64,000 bases of DNA from Rhizophagus irregularis (GCF_026210795.1 NC_089432.1:496001-560000); one strand, 5' to 3'. Counted from the stretch's first letter, positions 46,318 through 58,482 are shown. Notes: a model not told the origin generated them from the letters alone. Numbers and translations are program-made.

Positions 46318-46769
46318 CAGGGGCTACATAAGGTATAACTCCATAAATTTTGTTTTCATCTTTTATATTACCGACTTCTCCACATAATCCCATATCTGAA
46401 ATATATATTCTACTATAATGGGTTACAAGTTGCTTCTTCAACTAATAAATTTCCTACATGAAAATCACGATGAACCTTTTGTTTTTGATGAATATTTAGA
46501 AGTCCTCTAATAATACTCAATATTGATTGTAATTTATATGCCCAATTAAATTCATTATAATTTTTATTTAAATGATAATATAAACTTCTTCCCCTTGCAT
46601 GATCTAGAACTATAAGATAATCTTTTGTATCTGGATTTTGAGACAATCCATATATTCGGATAATATTTTCATCATAACCAAGAGAATATGCTCTAATCTA
46701 TTAAAATGTGAAAATTTATTATTTTATATAAAATAAAATTTAATTATATATGTATATAAAGTTTCTTAC

Positions 46770-48562
46770 CTCATTTAAAAATTCATCAATAATATTTTGT
46801 GATGAATTAAGCAAATATTTTAAAGCGACTTTACTATTACCACTCATTCTTCTAAATTTTTCTTCGTAAGATAACTGAATGGACCATCCTTCCATATTGC
46901 TGAATAAACTATGGCAAATCCTCCCTTACCTATTTCTTCAATCTTATTAAACTGATTGTAAGGTATCCACTCAAATATTATATCAGAAATATTATGATAC
47001 TCCATATATTTTATCCCTGTATTCAGAGTTGTTACCCTAATAAAATAAAATAAAATATTACCAAAATAATTAAAATAAAATAAATTAATAAAAAAAATTT
47101 TATACCTTGTTAAAAAATTCTTCAGTAATATTTTGTGAATTAAATGATTTTAAAGTAACTATTTTATTCTGATTTTTTAAATTTCTTTTTTATTTTTATC
47201 ATAATTCAACTGACCATTTTTCCATATTGCTGAATATATTGTAAATAAATCATTTTTACCTATTTCTTTAATATTATCAAACTGATTGTATGGTATCCAT
47301 TCAACTATTATATCATTATAATGATTAATTTTTAGTTGAAATTCTTGAATGAAATTATCAACTTTTTCATTTCCACTAGTCCAATTTATAAAATTTTTCT
47401 TTAAATTATCTATTTGACATGGTTTACACCATTTTTTATTCCAACAATACATAAAAATCATATATTCTTCACCATATTTTTCACAATATTCATCTTGAAT
47501 AACTATTATATAATCTTTCGTATACGGATTTTGTGATATTCCATATATCAGAAGAGTATTACTATTGCGTCCCTTTATTCGAAAATTAATTAGTATAAAA
47601 ATAATATAAAAAAATTATTTATATTAATGTTTCATACCTTGCTTAATAATTCATTGGTAATATTTTGTGAATTATACATATATTTTAAAGCAACTTGTTT
47701 TTTTCCTCACTTTCTTTTATATTCTTTTTTATAAAGACAATAATATAAAGGACCATCCTTCCATATTGTTGAATATATTGTACTAAAACCATCTTTTCTT
47801 ATTTCTTTTATATTATCAAACTGATCATATGGTATCCATTCGATTATTATATCATTGTAATCATTAATCTTTAATTGAAATTCTTGAATAAAATTATCAA
47901 TTATTTCATTTCCAATAGTCCAATTTGCAAAATTTTTCTCTAAATAATTTATTTGACATGTTTCACACCATTTGTACTTCACATTTGTATATTTTTTACC
48001 ACATTTTTCTCTTGAAAAACAATAAAATATTCTTTTGTATTTGGATTTTGAGATATTCCATGTATTTGAATATCATCAGAAAAAGAATATGATATAACCT
48101 ATTATAAATAATAAAAAAATTATCACAATTAAATATATATATATTAAAATGTTGTATTAAAGTCATTTCATACTACCTTATCATAAAATTCGCTGGTAAT
48201 AATTGGTAAATCATACAAACAACTGAAAATAATAATTTTTTCATTCTTAGATTTCCTTACATATTCCTTTTTGTGATGACAATAGTATAATGGACCGTCT
48301 TTCCATATTGCTAAATATAAAACATTGTTTATTTCTTTAATATCATTCAATTGGTTGTATGGCATCCATTCAAATATTATATCATTTGGTCCATGAATCT
48401 TTTGATTTTTTCTTGAATTAAATCATCAATGATTTCATTTCCGCTTGTCCAATTTGTAAGGTTTTTTTTAAAATTATTTATTTGACATGGTTTACACCAT
48501 CTATCTTTTACAAATGTATATCCGTCGCCACATTTTTCACAATCTATATCAATTTGTAACAT
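46770..48562 (-). repeat. Four tandem kinase N-lobe modules
   Basis: Modules start near 48562, 47990, 47450 and 47010. Each has WIPYNQF-type linker, glycine-loop remnant and (V/I)xLK beta-3 segment, an intron, then ISQNPxTKxYxIVI. Modules 1-3 also have a W-C-x-x-C-Q ribbon; module 4 lacks it. The beta-3 Lys persists in modules 2-4 (VALK, VTLK, VALK) but is lost in module 1 (KIIIFS). The glycine loop is canonical only in module 4 (GKGGFAIVY). The junction from module 2 to module 3 is in frame across about 47560-47400. Confidence 0.75.
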
Positions 48563-48589
48563 TTTTTTATTATTCAAAAAAAAAGCGAA

Positions 48590-49279
48590 CGATGAAACAG
48601 CTGGGAACGCACATCAATTTACACTGCATATTTATTTAGTTTTGATGACCATGCCGATCGTACTCTATTAATCTGGTCATCATAATAATCACGTGACAGT
48701 CGTGACATTTTAAATGATATTTGATGATTTTTTGAATTGCTGATCCGTATTCTTTATAGTTATCGGCAAGTCAGTACATCAGGACCCGAGTTAAGCTTGG
48801 TGAGTGCAGTCCGGTGGGGAGTGACACGGACACTGTAAGGCATAACCTAGACACGATATGTGATAAAAAAATAAACTAATTTTTCTTTCCTAATATGGTA
48901 ATTTCCGGTCTATGCACGTTCATGCACGTAATTCGTCACTGATGAGTCCGCATCACGTCCATGTAAAAAATACCGGACTGCACTCAATAATAACCTCACG
49001 TCCTCACCGGACCGGACTCAATAACGAATAACCCATGTAGGTCAGGGGAGATCGGTACACATGCTCTACGTATTTCTTCAGGGCCGGAACTATGTAATGC
49101 TGGTCGTAATATCCACAAATGGAAGCGATCTACATGATTTTGGCTCATTCTAAGCAAATAAGACCCTTTCTATGTATAGCTCGGAGTCCTAGTACAAATG
49201 CACGCCATTGTACGCCATTGTGTTACATACATTTCGATCGACTGTCGGTATAGAACCACTTCTTTTTGTAATAAAAAAT
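48590..49279. other. Intergenic with higher GC and inverted repeat
   Basis: 48783-49020 is unusually GC-rich. TGAGTGCAGTCCGGT (48801-48815) is repeated inverted at 48972-48986, with a further partial copy at about 49009-49024. No ORF. Confidence 0.5.
48783..48832 (+). other. Possible 5S-rRNA-derived fragment
   Basis: The string GACCCGAGTTAAGCTTGG followed by TGAGTGCAGTCCGGTGGGGA resembles the internal control region of eukaryotic 5S rRNA (GTTAAGC ... TAGTAC ... GGTGGG..GAC). Only about 45 bp match by eye and the outer helices are absent, so at best this is a relic or a 5S-derived SINE head. Confidence 0.3.
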
Positions 49280-50788
49280 ATGGAAGGAAGTTCAAGTCAG
49301 GTAAATTATTATTTTAAGCAAACATTAAAAATTTAGTCAATTATAAATCATTTTTCATTAGAATTAATTTTATATAATAATAGGGTGGAAGTTCTACAAA
49401 TACTGCTCCTGGTAACCTAGACAATAATAACTCTCTTTCGTATAAAACGATTTTGTATGAAAATATGTTCAACAATCGTATCCTTCTTAAATTAGGAGAA
49501 GATGGATTCATCACGCCTGATGAAAAGGCAAAAGAACTTATTAAGGAACTATCCGAAATAAAGTATTTATATGCTCTGAATGTGCTTTTTGAAAACTTGC
49601 AAAATGAGTTTTCATCTCAAGTTTTAGCAAATTCATTAGAAGCTTTAGTTGATACTCCTTTAATCATTATTCAAAAGAAAGTGTTGCTAGATTAGAATTA
49701 CATTTAAGAGCTTTGGTTACCGTCTTAGAACGGATATGGTTTTCACCAATAGTACTTAGTAAAGAACTTCGTGATAAAGTTTATAATTCTTTAGCAAAAT
49801 TTGCAGAAATTCATCGTAAAACAACTCAAGTTATCGAAGTAGGACTTGATAATAATTTTAGACGAAATTTCAATCAATTCAATCAACAAAGTAATAATCA
49901 ATATGAACAAATTATTAAAAAGCGTAATTATAATATTGATTTTTTATTAATCCATTTGCGAGATACTTTTCATAGTTTACGTGATGATGAAACTTGGTTT
50001 CAAGAAATTATACGAAGAGTTAGAGACTTACTTAAAACTGCATTGAATATTACACCAGGAATTCTAACAATGGCAGGAATCAATCTTCTAAATGATTGTT
50101 CAATCTTATCAATGTTTACTCAAATACGTCAAAGTTTAAGTTTTAAATATCCGGTAGCATCTTATTATGTAGATTGGAGAATTATGTTAATAATTCAAAA
50201 TAATCTTTTCATTTGGTCTGAAAGTTCTGAAAAGATTATTAGTAAAAAATTTAGTGAATTGGTACTTATGGAATATATCTGGAGCTTTTTGGAAAGAGAA
50301 TGGGGTAATTCTGCAGACAAATCTATTTTAGATTCTCAAACAAAATTTGATGAAGTATCAAATAAAGTCGTCAAGACTTTGATAAATGCTGGAGGCATTT
50401 TAAATGATCTTTCTGGAAATGAACCTATTGCATTACCACATACTTTGTGGTTTGAAAATTAGACCTTGCACAAAATCTTATCCAAAGATCATCCCGAATA
50501 GCAACATATGGTCTTTGTTATTATTTAGCAATTGAATCACTTAATAGAGCACCAAGTAGTTTTATTCAGTTTAAATCTACTGAATTATTATTACATTTAT
50601 ATAATATTAATAGTGAAATGTTTTCAATGATTGAAATTGATTTTGATCAATACACACAAAAATTAAGTGAAAATAATTTAGAAGATTCTTTAGAAACTTA
50701 TTAACTTTTGTCAAAGAGAAATATCATGAAGATTTAAAAATTTTAATAATATTGGAAAAGGAAAAGAGGGAAAAGGAAAAAGTTTAAA
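49280..50788 (+). pseudogene. Broken gene of unknown family
   Basis: Exon 1 is 49280-49300 (MEGSSSQ), followed by an 83-nt GT-AG intron to 49383 (GGSSTNTAPG...). Coding then runs through ...NVLFENLQNEFSSQVL..., shifts frame near 49665 (into HYSKESVARLELHLRALVTV), continues to a stop at 50462, and shifts again into LAQNLIQRSSRIATYGLCYY. It shifts once more near 50700 into LLTFVKEKYHEDL and a Lys/Glu-rich end. About 460 residues of Leu-rich, helical, soluble protein are recoverable. No domain recognised. Either three real frameshifts or homopolymer sequencing errors; intron explanations do not fit the joins. Confidence 0.6.
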
Positions 50789-52072
50789 TCAAAATTCATA
50801 TTTAAAGAAAAAACAAACAGTAAATTCTAATATTTTAAATGTTATAGCAGATGAAATTACTTATTTTTTTTAATTAGATGTAAAATACATATTGAATTGA
50901 ACAAGTATTATGAAGCTAAAGGAGATTTGGATATGTTATTTAAATTTAGTGATAAATACATCAGTGCAAAATACATTTTTCTACAGATCAACGAATATAA
51001 TGTTGGAAACTGCTGGTAACTCATTCAAAATCACAATTTAGAAACGTTTATGTCATGTTGAATTATTAAGATATAGACATATTATTTGTTCCCATACCTG
51101 GATTTGAAATGAAGCCAATGATAGACTTTATTTATTCCATACATAGCCTTACTGTCATTAATATAATACATAGTCTCTATTCTCATGAATTACGAAATAC
51201 TATATTGTCCCGTGTTGTTTTTTGAATCTGTAATCTGAAAAACTAACCTCATTTGGCATTATGACCAGATTACCAGATTATCAACATTTTACGGTAAAGG
51301 AGATGCAATAGTTATTGCTGATTGTTATTGATGAGTCACAATTAGAGATCTAGATTTCACCGATCTATAGATGATAAAAGTAGCTTCACATGATGATAGA
51401 TAGATAGTATCTTATAATTTATTAATAAAGACTGATATTTTACTAATTGTTCTCTGTGTATTTTTGTTGTGAATTGGTCACTACAGGTGCACCAAGAAAG
51501 GTAGTACTGACTACTGACAGACAATTCCAGAAATATATTTTGTAATAAAACCTTTTAATTTACCCTATATTTTATTTTTGTTTATACAAAACTGGTGGCA
51601 TCTATTCCAGTTAAGATAACAACATGTAAATAAATAATCTATAAGAGTAAATCATATTGATCATGCATTATAAGCCACAATTATACATTATTAGTCATTA
51701 AGTTAACTCATATTACTAGTTTTAGACTAAGTAACTTTACTAACTTATAAATTAATTGATGTAATAAATGTGACTCATATGACTCATACATGATCTTGAT
51801 TTTTCTTATGAATCATAATAAATTATTATTAGTCACATAAGATTTTTACAAGTATATATACCCTTAAATTTTCTCAAGGAAAAATCAAATTTTCTCAAAT
51901 ATATTAAATCCAAATTTTCTGTATCAAATATTTTTCAAACACAATTTTCAATCAAGTATTTTCCAAACAAGTTTCAATCAAACATTAAATCTGAATTTTC
52001 TATATCAAATTTTTTATATCAAATCCAAATTTCAATTCAATTTTAAAATTTCAATTTAAAATTAATTCAAAA
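50789..52072. other. Intergenic, possible LTR-like sequence at the right side
   Basis: No gene. TATATATACCC at about 51855, followed by repeated AAATTTTCTCAA and ATCAAATATTTTTCAAAC motifs up to 52060, looks like a promoter plus leader, as found in retroelement LTRs. Termini could not be defined. Confidence 0.4.
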
Positions 52073-52516
52073 ATGTCTTATCAATTGTGTCCTAACATTA
52101 TCAATACTGTTCTCAATGAAATTCCCCTCAACAAATGCTACCACCATTATCAACCAACTGAATCAACCTTCCAATATCTACCATCATTTGCTATATATTT
52201 TTACATTCTTTTTATTATTTTACTCATGTCTACTGATATTATCAAATATATAATTATCCTAATTCTTCTTTCATTAAAACTCTCTTGTGCTGTTACAATC
52301 TTCCTTCTTACCCGACTTCTTTCATTTCCCAATGTATTACATTCTTTTGAACATTTATTATTCTCTCTATTATTATCACTTCTCCTTTATTTATTATCTA
52401 TATTATTATCAATCCTTCTCCATTTTCTTTATTTTCTCAATTGCATAATTTATATTCTTCTTTTTTCTTATCTATTTTGTAAATACTATTCTACTTTTAA
52501 TCCCACAGTAGTTTAG
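52073..52516 (+). CDS. Hypothetical membrane-like ORF
   Basis: 147 codons. The first ~40 residues are polar (with YQPTESTFQYLPS), then several Leu/Ile/Phe-rich stretches could form three or four membrane helices. It is free of stop codons in Leu-rich sequence, which TC-rich low-complexity DNA can give by chance. It lies in a repeat-rich region next to the 107-bp tandem duplication and may be part of a degenerate LTR element. No family recognised. Confidence 0.25.
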   Translation: MSYQLCPNIINTVLNEIPLNKCYHHYQPTESTFQYLPSFAIYFYILFIILLMSTDIIKYIIILILLSLKLSCAVTIFLLTRLLSFPNVLHSFEHLLFSLLLSLLLYLLSILLSILLHFLYFLNCIIYILLFSYLFCKYYSTFNPTVV

Positions 52517-52650
52517 TCATCTTTTTCTTTCATTATTTTCAATTGACATATTTTTCAAAATTATCTTATATTATGTAGCTAGGTCCATTGCTTACCAAAT
52601 ATAGCATGGAGACATAATCTTTACCCTTTGGTCAACTTGGGATTACTTGG

Positions 52651-52864
52651 CCATTCTTAGATAGATAATTTTTACAGGGGGATCGTTTGCATCGCCCTTA
52701 ATTGGTGTCAGAGAGATCCTTTGTCTTGTAAAAATTTACCCTTTTTTGATCATTTGACCATTCTTAGATAGATAAATTTTACAAGGGGATCGTTTGCATC
52801 GCCCTTAATTGGTGTCAGAGAGATCCTTTGTCTTGTAAAAATTTATCTTTCTTTGATCATTTGA
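52651..52864 (+). repeat. 107-bp tandem duplication with PBS-like motif
   Basis: Two near-identical 107-bp units starting CCATTCTTAGATAGATA (52651 and 52758). Each contains CATCGCCCTTAATTGGTGTCAGAGAGATCC-type sequence. TTGGTGTCAGAGA resembles the tRNA-Met primer-binding site of LTR retrotransposons (TGGTATCAGAGC). A nearby LTR could therefore end around here, but no protease, RT or integrase is seen. Confidence 0.7.
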
Positions 52865-52869
52865 TCTAT

Positions 52870-55105
52870 CTCATGTGATTTCATTCTTCACATGTGATAC
52901 CCTTTATTTTATTCCTTTGTTGAGCTCTTTCCTTAATAACTTATTAACTCAACAATTATCCATCACCGTTGGTTCCACAATTTCTGTGTCCAAGTTCAAT
53001 TCTTGGAGGTGATTTTCTTACTTACTAATTAGTTTATCTTCAGTTTTCCATTGGGTTTGGTATAGTGTCTTCCTGTTTGTTAATTTATTTCTCTGATTCA
53101 TTGTAGTCCAGAGTAGTATTTTTTTGCGCAAATAATTTTTATTTTTTTTTATTTTAACATGATGACAGAACGAAGGTACAACATCATGTATCACTCTAAA
53201 ATAAATAAATGTCAAAAGTGATGGTTTTGAGGTTGACATCAAAGGTAAGATTATTGTTGTCTTAATTATTATAATTTAATTCGAAAATGCAACAATCAAC
53301 ATATTTATTGATACATATGATCATTACTTTTATTTGCTTTTCTTAATTCAATATATTCTGTCTTTTAACCTCCCATGCACACTCTTAAAAATAATTGGGT
53401 TTTAAAACAAAAAATCGAATTTAATTAATATGAAAAACATTTTACTGCACGATTATAATATCAAAAAAAAATTTATAGAATTATAAAGGTATCAAACAAC
53501 CATTGACATTCAAATAAATTTTTTTTTGTATTTTCATTTTTGTTAAATTCAATAAAATTATAGTATTGTCGCAAAATACAACAATAGTTGTATTCTTAAT
53601 TTCTAAACACCCAGTCCCAGTAGTTACTAGAACATAGGTTAATGTGGAATAGAGAAACTTTGTAAATTTTATGAAACAAAATTCAACTTTAGATTATTGA
53701 TAAAATACGAATGTCGGATAGATTATAAGATTATAATTTTTTTAATAAATTAGGGCAATTTGGGCACAGGTGAGCTTTAAAATAAGAGTTAAACATAACA
53801 CATACCATTGGGATAAATTGGTAATAATGTAAAAATAAACATGCATGTTTGAGTAAATAATAAAAGAAATTGTAATGTATACTAGTTTTATTTACAAGTT
53901 GACTTTATGATAGAGCTAGTAATTTTGTTCGATATAATTAAGAAGCAAGATTTTTCTTTAATTATTAATTAGTAATCCATGTACCAATCGGACCACCCCT
54001 TAAATCTGCATTTCCAATATAGGAATATCCACCAATTTTTAATCGAATAGATTGAAATTTTTAATGAAAAAACTTTGACATTTGCTTTATTTTATTAAAG
54101 TATCAAAAATAGCTCTTAAAAAAGTTAAACTTTCACCAATAAACTTTAAATTTCTTCAATTCGTAATTTGTGTAACCATCGACACAAAACCGAAAAATTT
54201 TTTCACTTAATAATTTGAAAATAAATACTTTAAATATGTTCAGAACTTATATTTTAAGATAAAATTACCATTTTTAAATTCCTAAAGATTGATTTATAAA
54301 AGTTTCATATAAGCATTAAAAATGGGAAAATGGATTATTGTTAGTTAACCTTAAAGTAGGAAATATTTTTACATTTATTATATCATTTTTTTTTAAATAT
54401 TCTATTAATATATGTCCAAAGTATATATGTGTGAATTTTGAGACTTCTTGCTAGTACTTTTATTAGAAAAAAAAATGATAAATAATTTTTACTAAAATTT
54501 CGCTAATTGATGATATTTAAAAGCAATTCGCAAAATTTTGAGTTTTGAAATACTTAAATTTATATTTTTACAAAATAGATTTAATCTCTAAGTTTTTTTT
54601 AAAAAAAAATTTAATTGGTTTGGCTAAAAATTGACCGACTTTACTTTTTTTGGAAGTGGAGATTTGATTTTGCCGATCACTAGGTCCGATTCATTCGTGG
54701 ATCGGCAATTAAGTATATTTTTAATTTGGCTATATTTATATAAATTTCTCCTAAAATTAAAATAAACTTAAAATTTTAGATGACAAATTAATTTGACTAA
54801 ATCCATTTGGTCGTTACAATTGTGATATCAGTCAGTTAGATACTCAATATTTAGCTTGAATTTTACTTATTCCTATTATCCTATACATGATTGATTAACC
54901 AATATTTAAACTATCTTATACTATTTTTAAAAAAAATTAAAAAATAAACTATTGAATTATATATAAGGTGTGACATGTAAAATATAATGGAGATTACCTT
55001 TTTTAGATAAGTAATTAAAAGTCTAAAATCTTTAAATTCATAAAAGAGAAATATTTTTTTTGTTTTATAGGTTCAAATCAACTCATTTAAAAATTACTTA
55101 AATTT
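52870..55105. other. Intergenic, no gene seen
   Basis: AT-rich with many stops in all frames. GCCGATCACTAGGTCCGATTC near 54672 is slightly GC-rich and unexplained. Confidence 0.5.
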
Positions 55106-55109
55106 TTCT

Positions 55110-55480
55110 TTACTTGTAGATTCTGGTATTCTGGTATTGAGAAAAAAAAATCACAATTATTTTTTTCTATTTGCAAGTTCTGATATATAAAAAAAACTTA
55201 TTCTTTTTTGCTTGTAGATGCCAGTATTGAGAAGAAAATACATTTGCAATTACTGATATTGAGAAAAAAAACTAATTTTTCTCTTTTGTAAGTTCCGGTA
55301 TTGAGAATCCTTATTTGTAGGTACTGATATGAAAAAGAATAATCTTTAATTTTTTTTCCATTTATAGGTTACGGTTAGAGGAAAAAAAAATTAAATTATT
55401 TACTCAATTCTAGGTTTTGGTATGGAGAAAAAAAAAAATATTAACCATTTTGGCGTACTGGTATTAAGATAAAAAATTCT
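55110..55480 (+). repeat. Degenerate ~40-bp minisatellite
   Basis: About nine units of a TTGTAGGTTCTGGTATTGAGAAAAAAA-like consensus (e.g. 55113, 55168, 55207, 55241, 55283, 55313, 55360, 55407, 55450). Spacing varies from 30 to 50 bp. Confidence 0.7.
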
Positions 55481-56108
55481 CTTTTTTTCTTGTAGTTGTT
55501 TCCAAACTTGCATTCCGATCTGATAAAAAAAATTTTTTGGGATTTTTTTTTGTGATTTTCGGTATACCAATTTTAAGAAAAAAAATCAATTTTTAAATGC
55601 CATTTGAGTATTTTTTCTTATTTATTTATGAAAAAAAGCTGTTTCGGTTATTTTTATTTATTCATGAAAAAATGCGTACAGCTAATAGTAAATTTTTTGG
55701 CCGCCACGGAATTATGATAATTTCAATTTCGGTCAGCATCAAAAAAAAGTAATACCTTTCCACCAGGAATTAACTATATAAGGAAAGATTTTCATGATTT
55801 TTTTTTCCTGATTGTACGCAAACTTGAACCTTACCTCTTTATGTATATTTCGGTGTCCTACTTCGACGCTTTTTTATTATTTATGAAAAATCCAGAATGT
55901 CATATTTTTATTTTTTTGAGAGAAATGCTGGAATGGCATTTTAACCCCTCTTAAACCAGTAAAAACTAGATAAGTTGCCGTAGAAAAAACCATATATATT
56001 AACCTAATAATAATTAATCTACGTTGGCGCTATGAAGCTAGGCATTTTTTTATAAAAATAAAGTGAAAAAAAATGCCATTTCGGATTTCTCTCGTAAGAA
56101 AATAAAGT
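55481..56108. other. Intergenic, possible LINE-derived sequence
   Basis: No open frame. TTATTTATGAAAAAA motifs recur at about 55620, 55660 and 55880. It adjoins the LINE 3' fragment and may include further decayed LINE sequence. Confidence 0.4.
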
Positions 56109-56289
56109 GGGTGAATTATAGAAATGGTTTTAAAAGATATGTATATAGATTTTAAATAGTTTCGTTATAATTACTACCTCACCGACGAATTATTATTTTT
56201 TTATTCTCATTTTCAATTTTAATTTGTTTATAATAATTACTATATGTATCCTAACTTTTATCTGTTAAATGAAAATAAAAATAAAGAAT
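56109..56289 (+). mobile_element. LINE 3'-end fragment
   Basis: GGGTGAATTATAGAAATGGTTTT ... AATAGTTTCGT ... ACCTCACCG ... AAAATAAAAATAAAG follows the 3' UTR of the LINE at 37025-37229 in order (GGGTTAATTAAAGAAATGGTTTT ... AATAGTTTCGT ... GCCCCACCG ... AATAAAAATAAAAAT). It is a 5'-truncated, older copy in the same orientation. Confidence 0.7.
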
Positions 56290-56822
56290 AAGGGTGATAC
56301 AAATTTTCCCAACATATACAGTTGTTTTACTTTGAAGAAGTTCTACCGAAATACAGTATTACTTAGATACTGTAATTAGATAATGAATCGGAAAAACGAT
56401 TTCATTATCTCACGGTTTTAGTAAATATTACCAGATAATCGCTTTTTCAAATTAATACGGATAATCAGTGTATTACCCGATAATCAGATTAAAAGCGATT
56501 TATTTATTTTAATTATGTTTATTGTTTTTTCTTAATTTAAAATGCAACAGTTAATTAAATTAGAAATCAGAAATCAAAGTACAGTAAAGCCATAATTAGT
56601 TATTATTGTATGACTAACTTCTTCTAGAATTTCTTTCTGGTTGTTCTCTATACGTCATACATAACACTAGTGATACATCAGATATTGGTGAAACAGACTC
56701 GGAATTTCCGAAGTTAAACAAATGAATTCTATTTAGGAAAACCTTGAAAGATTAAAATTAGATATATATATACTTCTAACGTTTGAAAAAAAATAATAAA
56801 TTTGAAAAATTTAATTTGCATA
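56290..56822. other. Intergenic upstream of kinase 3
   Basis: Contains GATAATCNG-type repeats (56350-56490). No gene. Confidence 0.5.
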
Positions 56823-58482
56823 ATGTTGGCTATTCGAAATTATTTAGTTAACGCCACGGTCAAAAAAGCATATGTATTAACAAATAAAAATATTCGTGAA
56901 AATATAGATGAATATTATGAATCATTGCAACAAAGTATTCATGCTGATAAGTCACTTACAAATGATGAAAAGATCAAAGCAGAAAAAATTCTAATAAAAA
57001 CTATGATTCTGATAAAATTAATTATAATAATGGGAAAAAAAGAATTTGTGAATATTGTATAAAAGAATGTTTAGCAAAATTCTTCTGTGAGAATTGTATC
57101 CGAAATTATTTAAAAAATAATTTTATAAATTGGACATCTGGAAATGATAATATGGACAGCTTAATTCGGAAATGTCAAATGAAATCACGTTCTCCAGATA
57201 AGATAATTGAATGGATCCCATATAATAATTTACAAAATATTGAATATCTAACTTCTGGTGGATTCTCCGAAATTTATATTGCAGATTGGATTGGTGGAGG
57301 TTATAATAATTGGGATGGTGAAAAGCAACAATTAACAAGAAATGGTACTATAAAAGTAATACTTAAAATTTTAGAAAATATCAAAAATAAAAGTTGGTTT
57401 TATGAGGTTTGTAATATAAAATTTATGTATATTATAAAAAAATATATAAATTATAAATGATAATATGGTTTAAAATAATCTTTTATAGATAAAATCTCAT
57501 CTATCCATAGCTAATAAGTCAACATTTATAGTACAATGTCATGGTATAACTCAAGACCCATCAAATGGAAATTTTATCCTTGTAATAAAAAAATTAGACA
57601 CAGATTTAAGAAAATATTTACAAGCTAATCATATTAAGCTTACATGGAAAGAAAGAACAAAAATTGCTTATAATATAATTGATGCACTTCATAGAATTCA
57701 AAATGAAAATGAAATTCATAGGGATTTGCATTCGGGAAACGTATTATATTATCAACGTACAAATTCTTGGTTTATTAGTGATTTTGGACTTTGTGGACCT
57801 GTTGATAAACAATTAGGAAATATATACGGAAATCTTCCTTATATAGCACCAGAAATTTTTGAAGGAAAAGGATATGATTTTTCATCTGATATTTATAGTA
57901 TTGGTATGCTTATGTGGGAAATCTCGTCTGGAGAACCACCTTTTATTGAAGAACGCGATAAGTATGGTTTTGTAATGAAAATAATAGCCGGATTTAGACC
58001 AGAAGTATTACCAGGAACTCCTTTGGAATATAGAGAATTAATGGAACAATGTTGGGATGCTGATTTAACAAAAAGACCTGATATTAATACTCTATTTAAT
58101 AAAATAAAACATATTTACAAATCATATTTTCAAAATGAAAATGATGTTGAACAACAAACAAATTATGTCCCAACTATCAACAACTCTCAGTTGTGTACAA
58201 GTTCTAGTGTGAGCCATAGTTTCAGTAATTCCATTTATAGAAATTCTAGTAACGAAGTTTATAATTTAAGAGATTTACTGAGCAAACAAAATTTAACAAA
58301 AGGTAAATATTAATTTTTAGAAATTACGATTAATTTTAAAATTCTAGTAATTATTTTAATCTTTTTTTTAAATTAATACTTAACAAACTTAATATATGTG
58401 TATAATAATAAAATTGTTTCTTATAGATTATTATAGTATACAATTTGACTACGATTTACAGGATGGTTCGATTACTTGGTAA
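56823..58482 (+). pseudogene. TKL-like protein kinase with N-terminal Cys ribbon, one frameshift
   Basis: Exon 1 is 56823-57406, exon 2 is 57489-58302 and exon 3 is 58427-58482 (ends ...DGSITW), all GT-AG. It starts MLAIRNYLVNATVKKAYVL, the usual start of this Rhizophagus subfamily. The frame shifts near 56995: KILIKTMIL should continue as NKNYDSDKINYNNGKKRICE, so one base seems missing in an A-rich run. After it come the ribbon (CEYCIKECL...CENC), WIPYNNL, glycine loop (GGFSEIY), VILK lysine, HRDLHSGN, DFG and APE, with SSDIYSIGMLMWE. Catalytic residues are complete (RD type). If the indel is a sequencing error this is a working kinase; otherwise it is recently broken. An exon-like GEIYNQNLHEELKNK at about 59293-59337 may be an alternative 3' exon. 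Confidence 0.82.

Larger units (their letters stand above)
44379..48562 (-). pseudogene. TKL-like kinase pseudogene with repeated N-lobe modules and transposon insertion
   Basis: Reading from 48562: ATG with a Cys ribbon (CEKCGDGY...WCKPCQ), then four successive N-lobe regions at about 535-bp spacing, then a C-lobe. The C-lobe runs 46700-46318 (SQNPDTKDYLIVLDHARGRS, VHRDFHVGN, SDMGLCG, PYVAP), then continues after the transposon at 44830-44379 (EVLKGKPYTQAADIYSLGM ... VIDFTK). HRD, DMG and APE are present, so the ancestor was an RD kinase. Damage: the TIR element splits APE between Pro and Glu. A frameshift lies after EEATCN (about 46430). Frameshifts lie in modules 1 (about 48400), 2 (about 48010), 3 (about 47170) and 4 (about 46865). 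It is not translatable as one protein. Splice sites between modules still look good. Confidence 0.85.

Noticed and set aside
48930-48960. CTGATGAGTCCG, the start of a hammerhead ribozyme core
   Set aside because: No matching GGAC-GAAA half follows within a plausible stem-loop, and helix I/III partners are absent.
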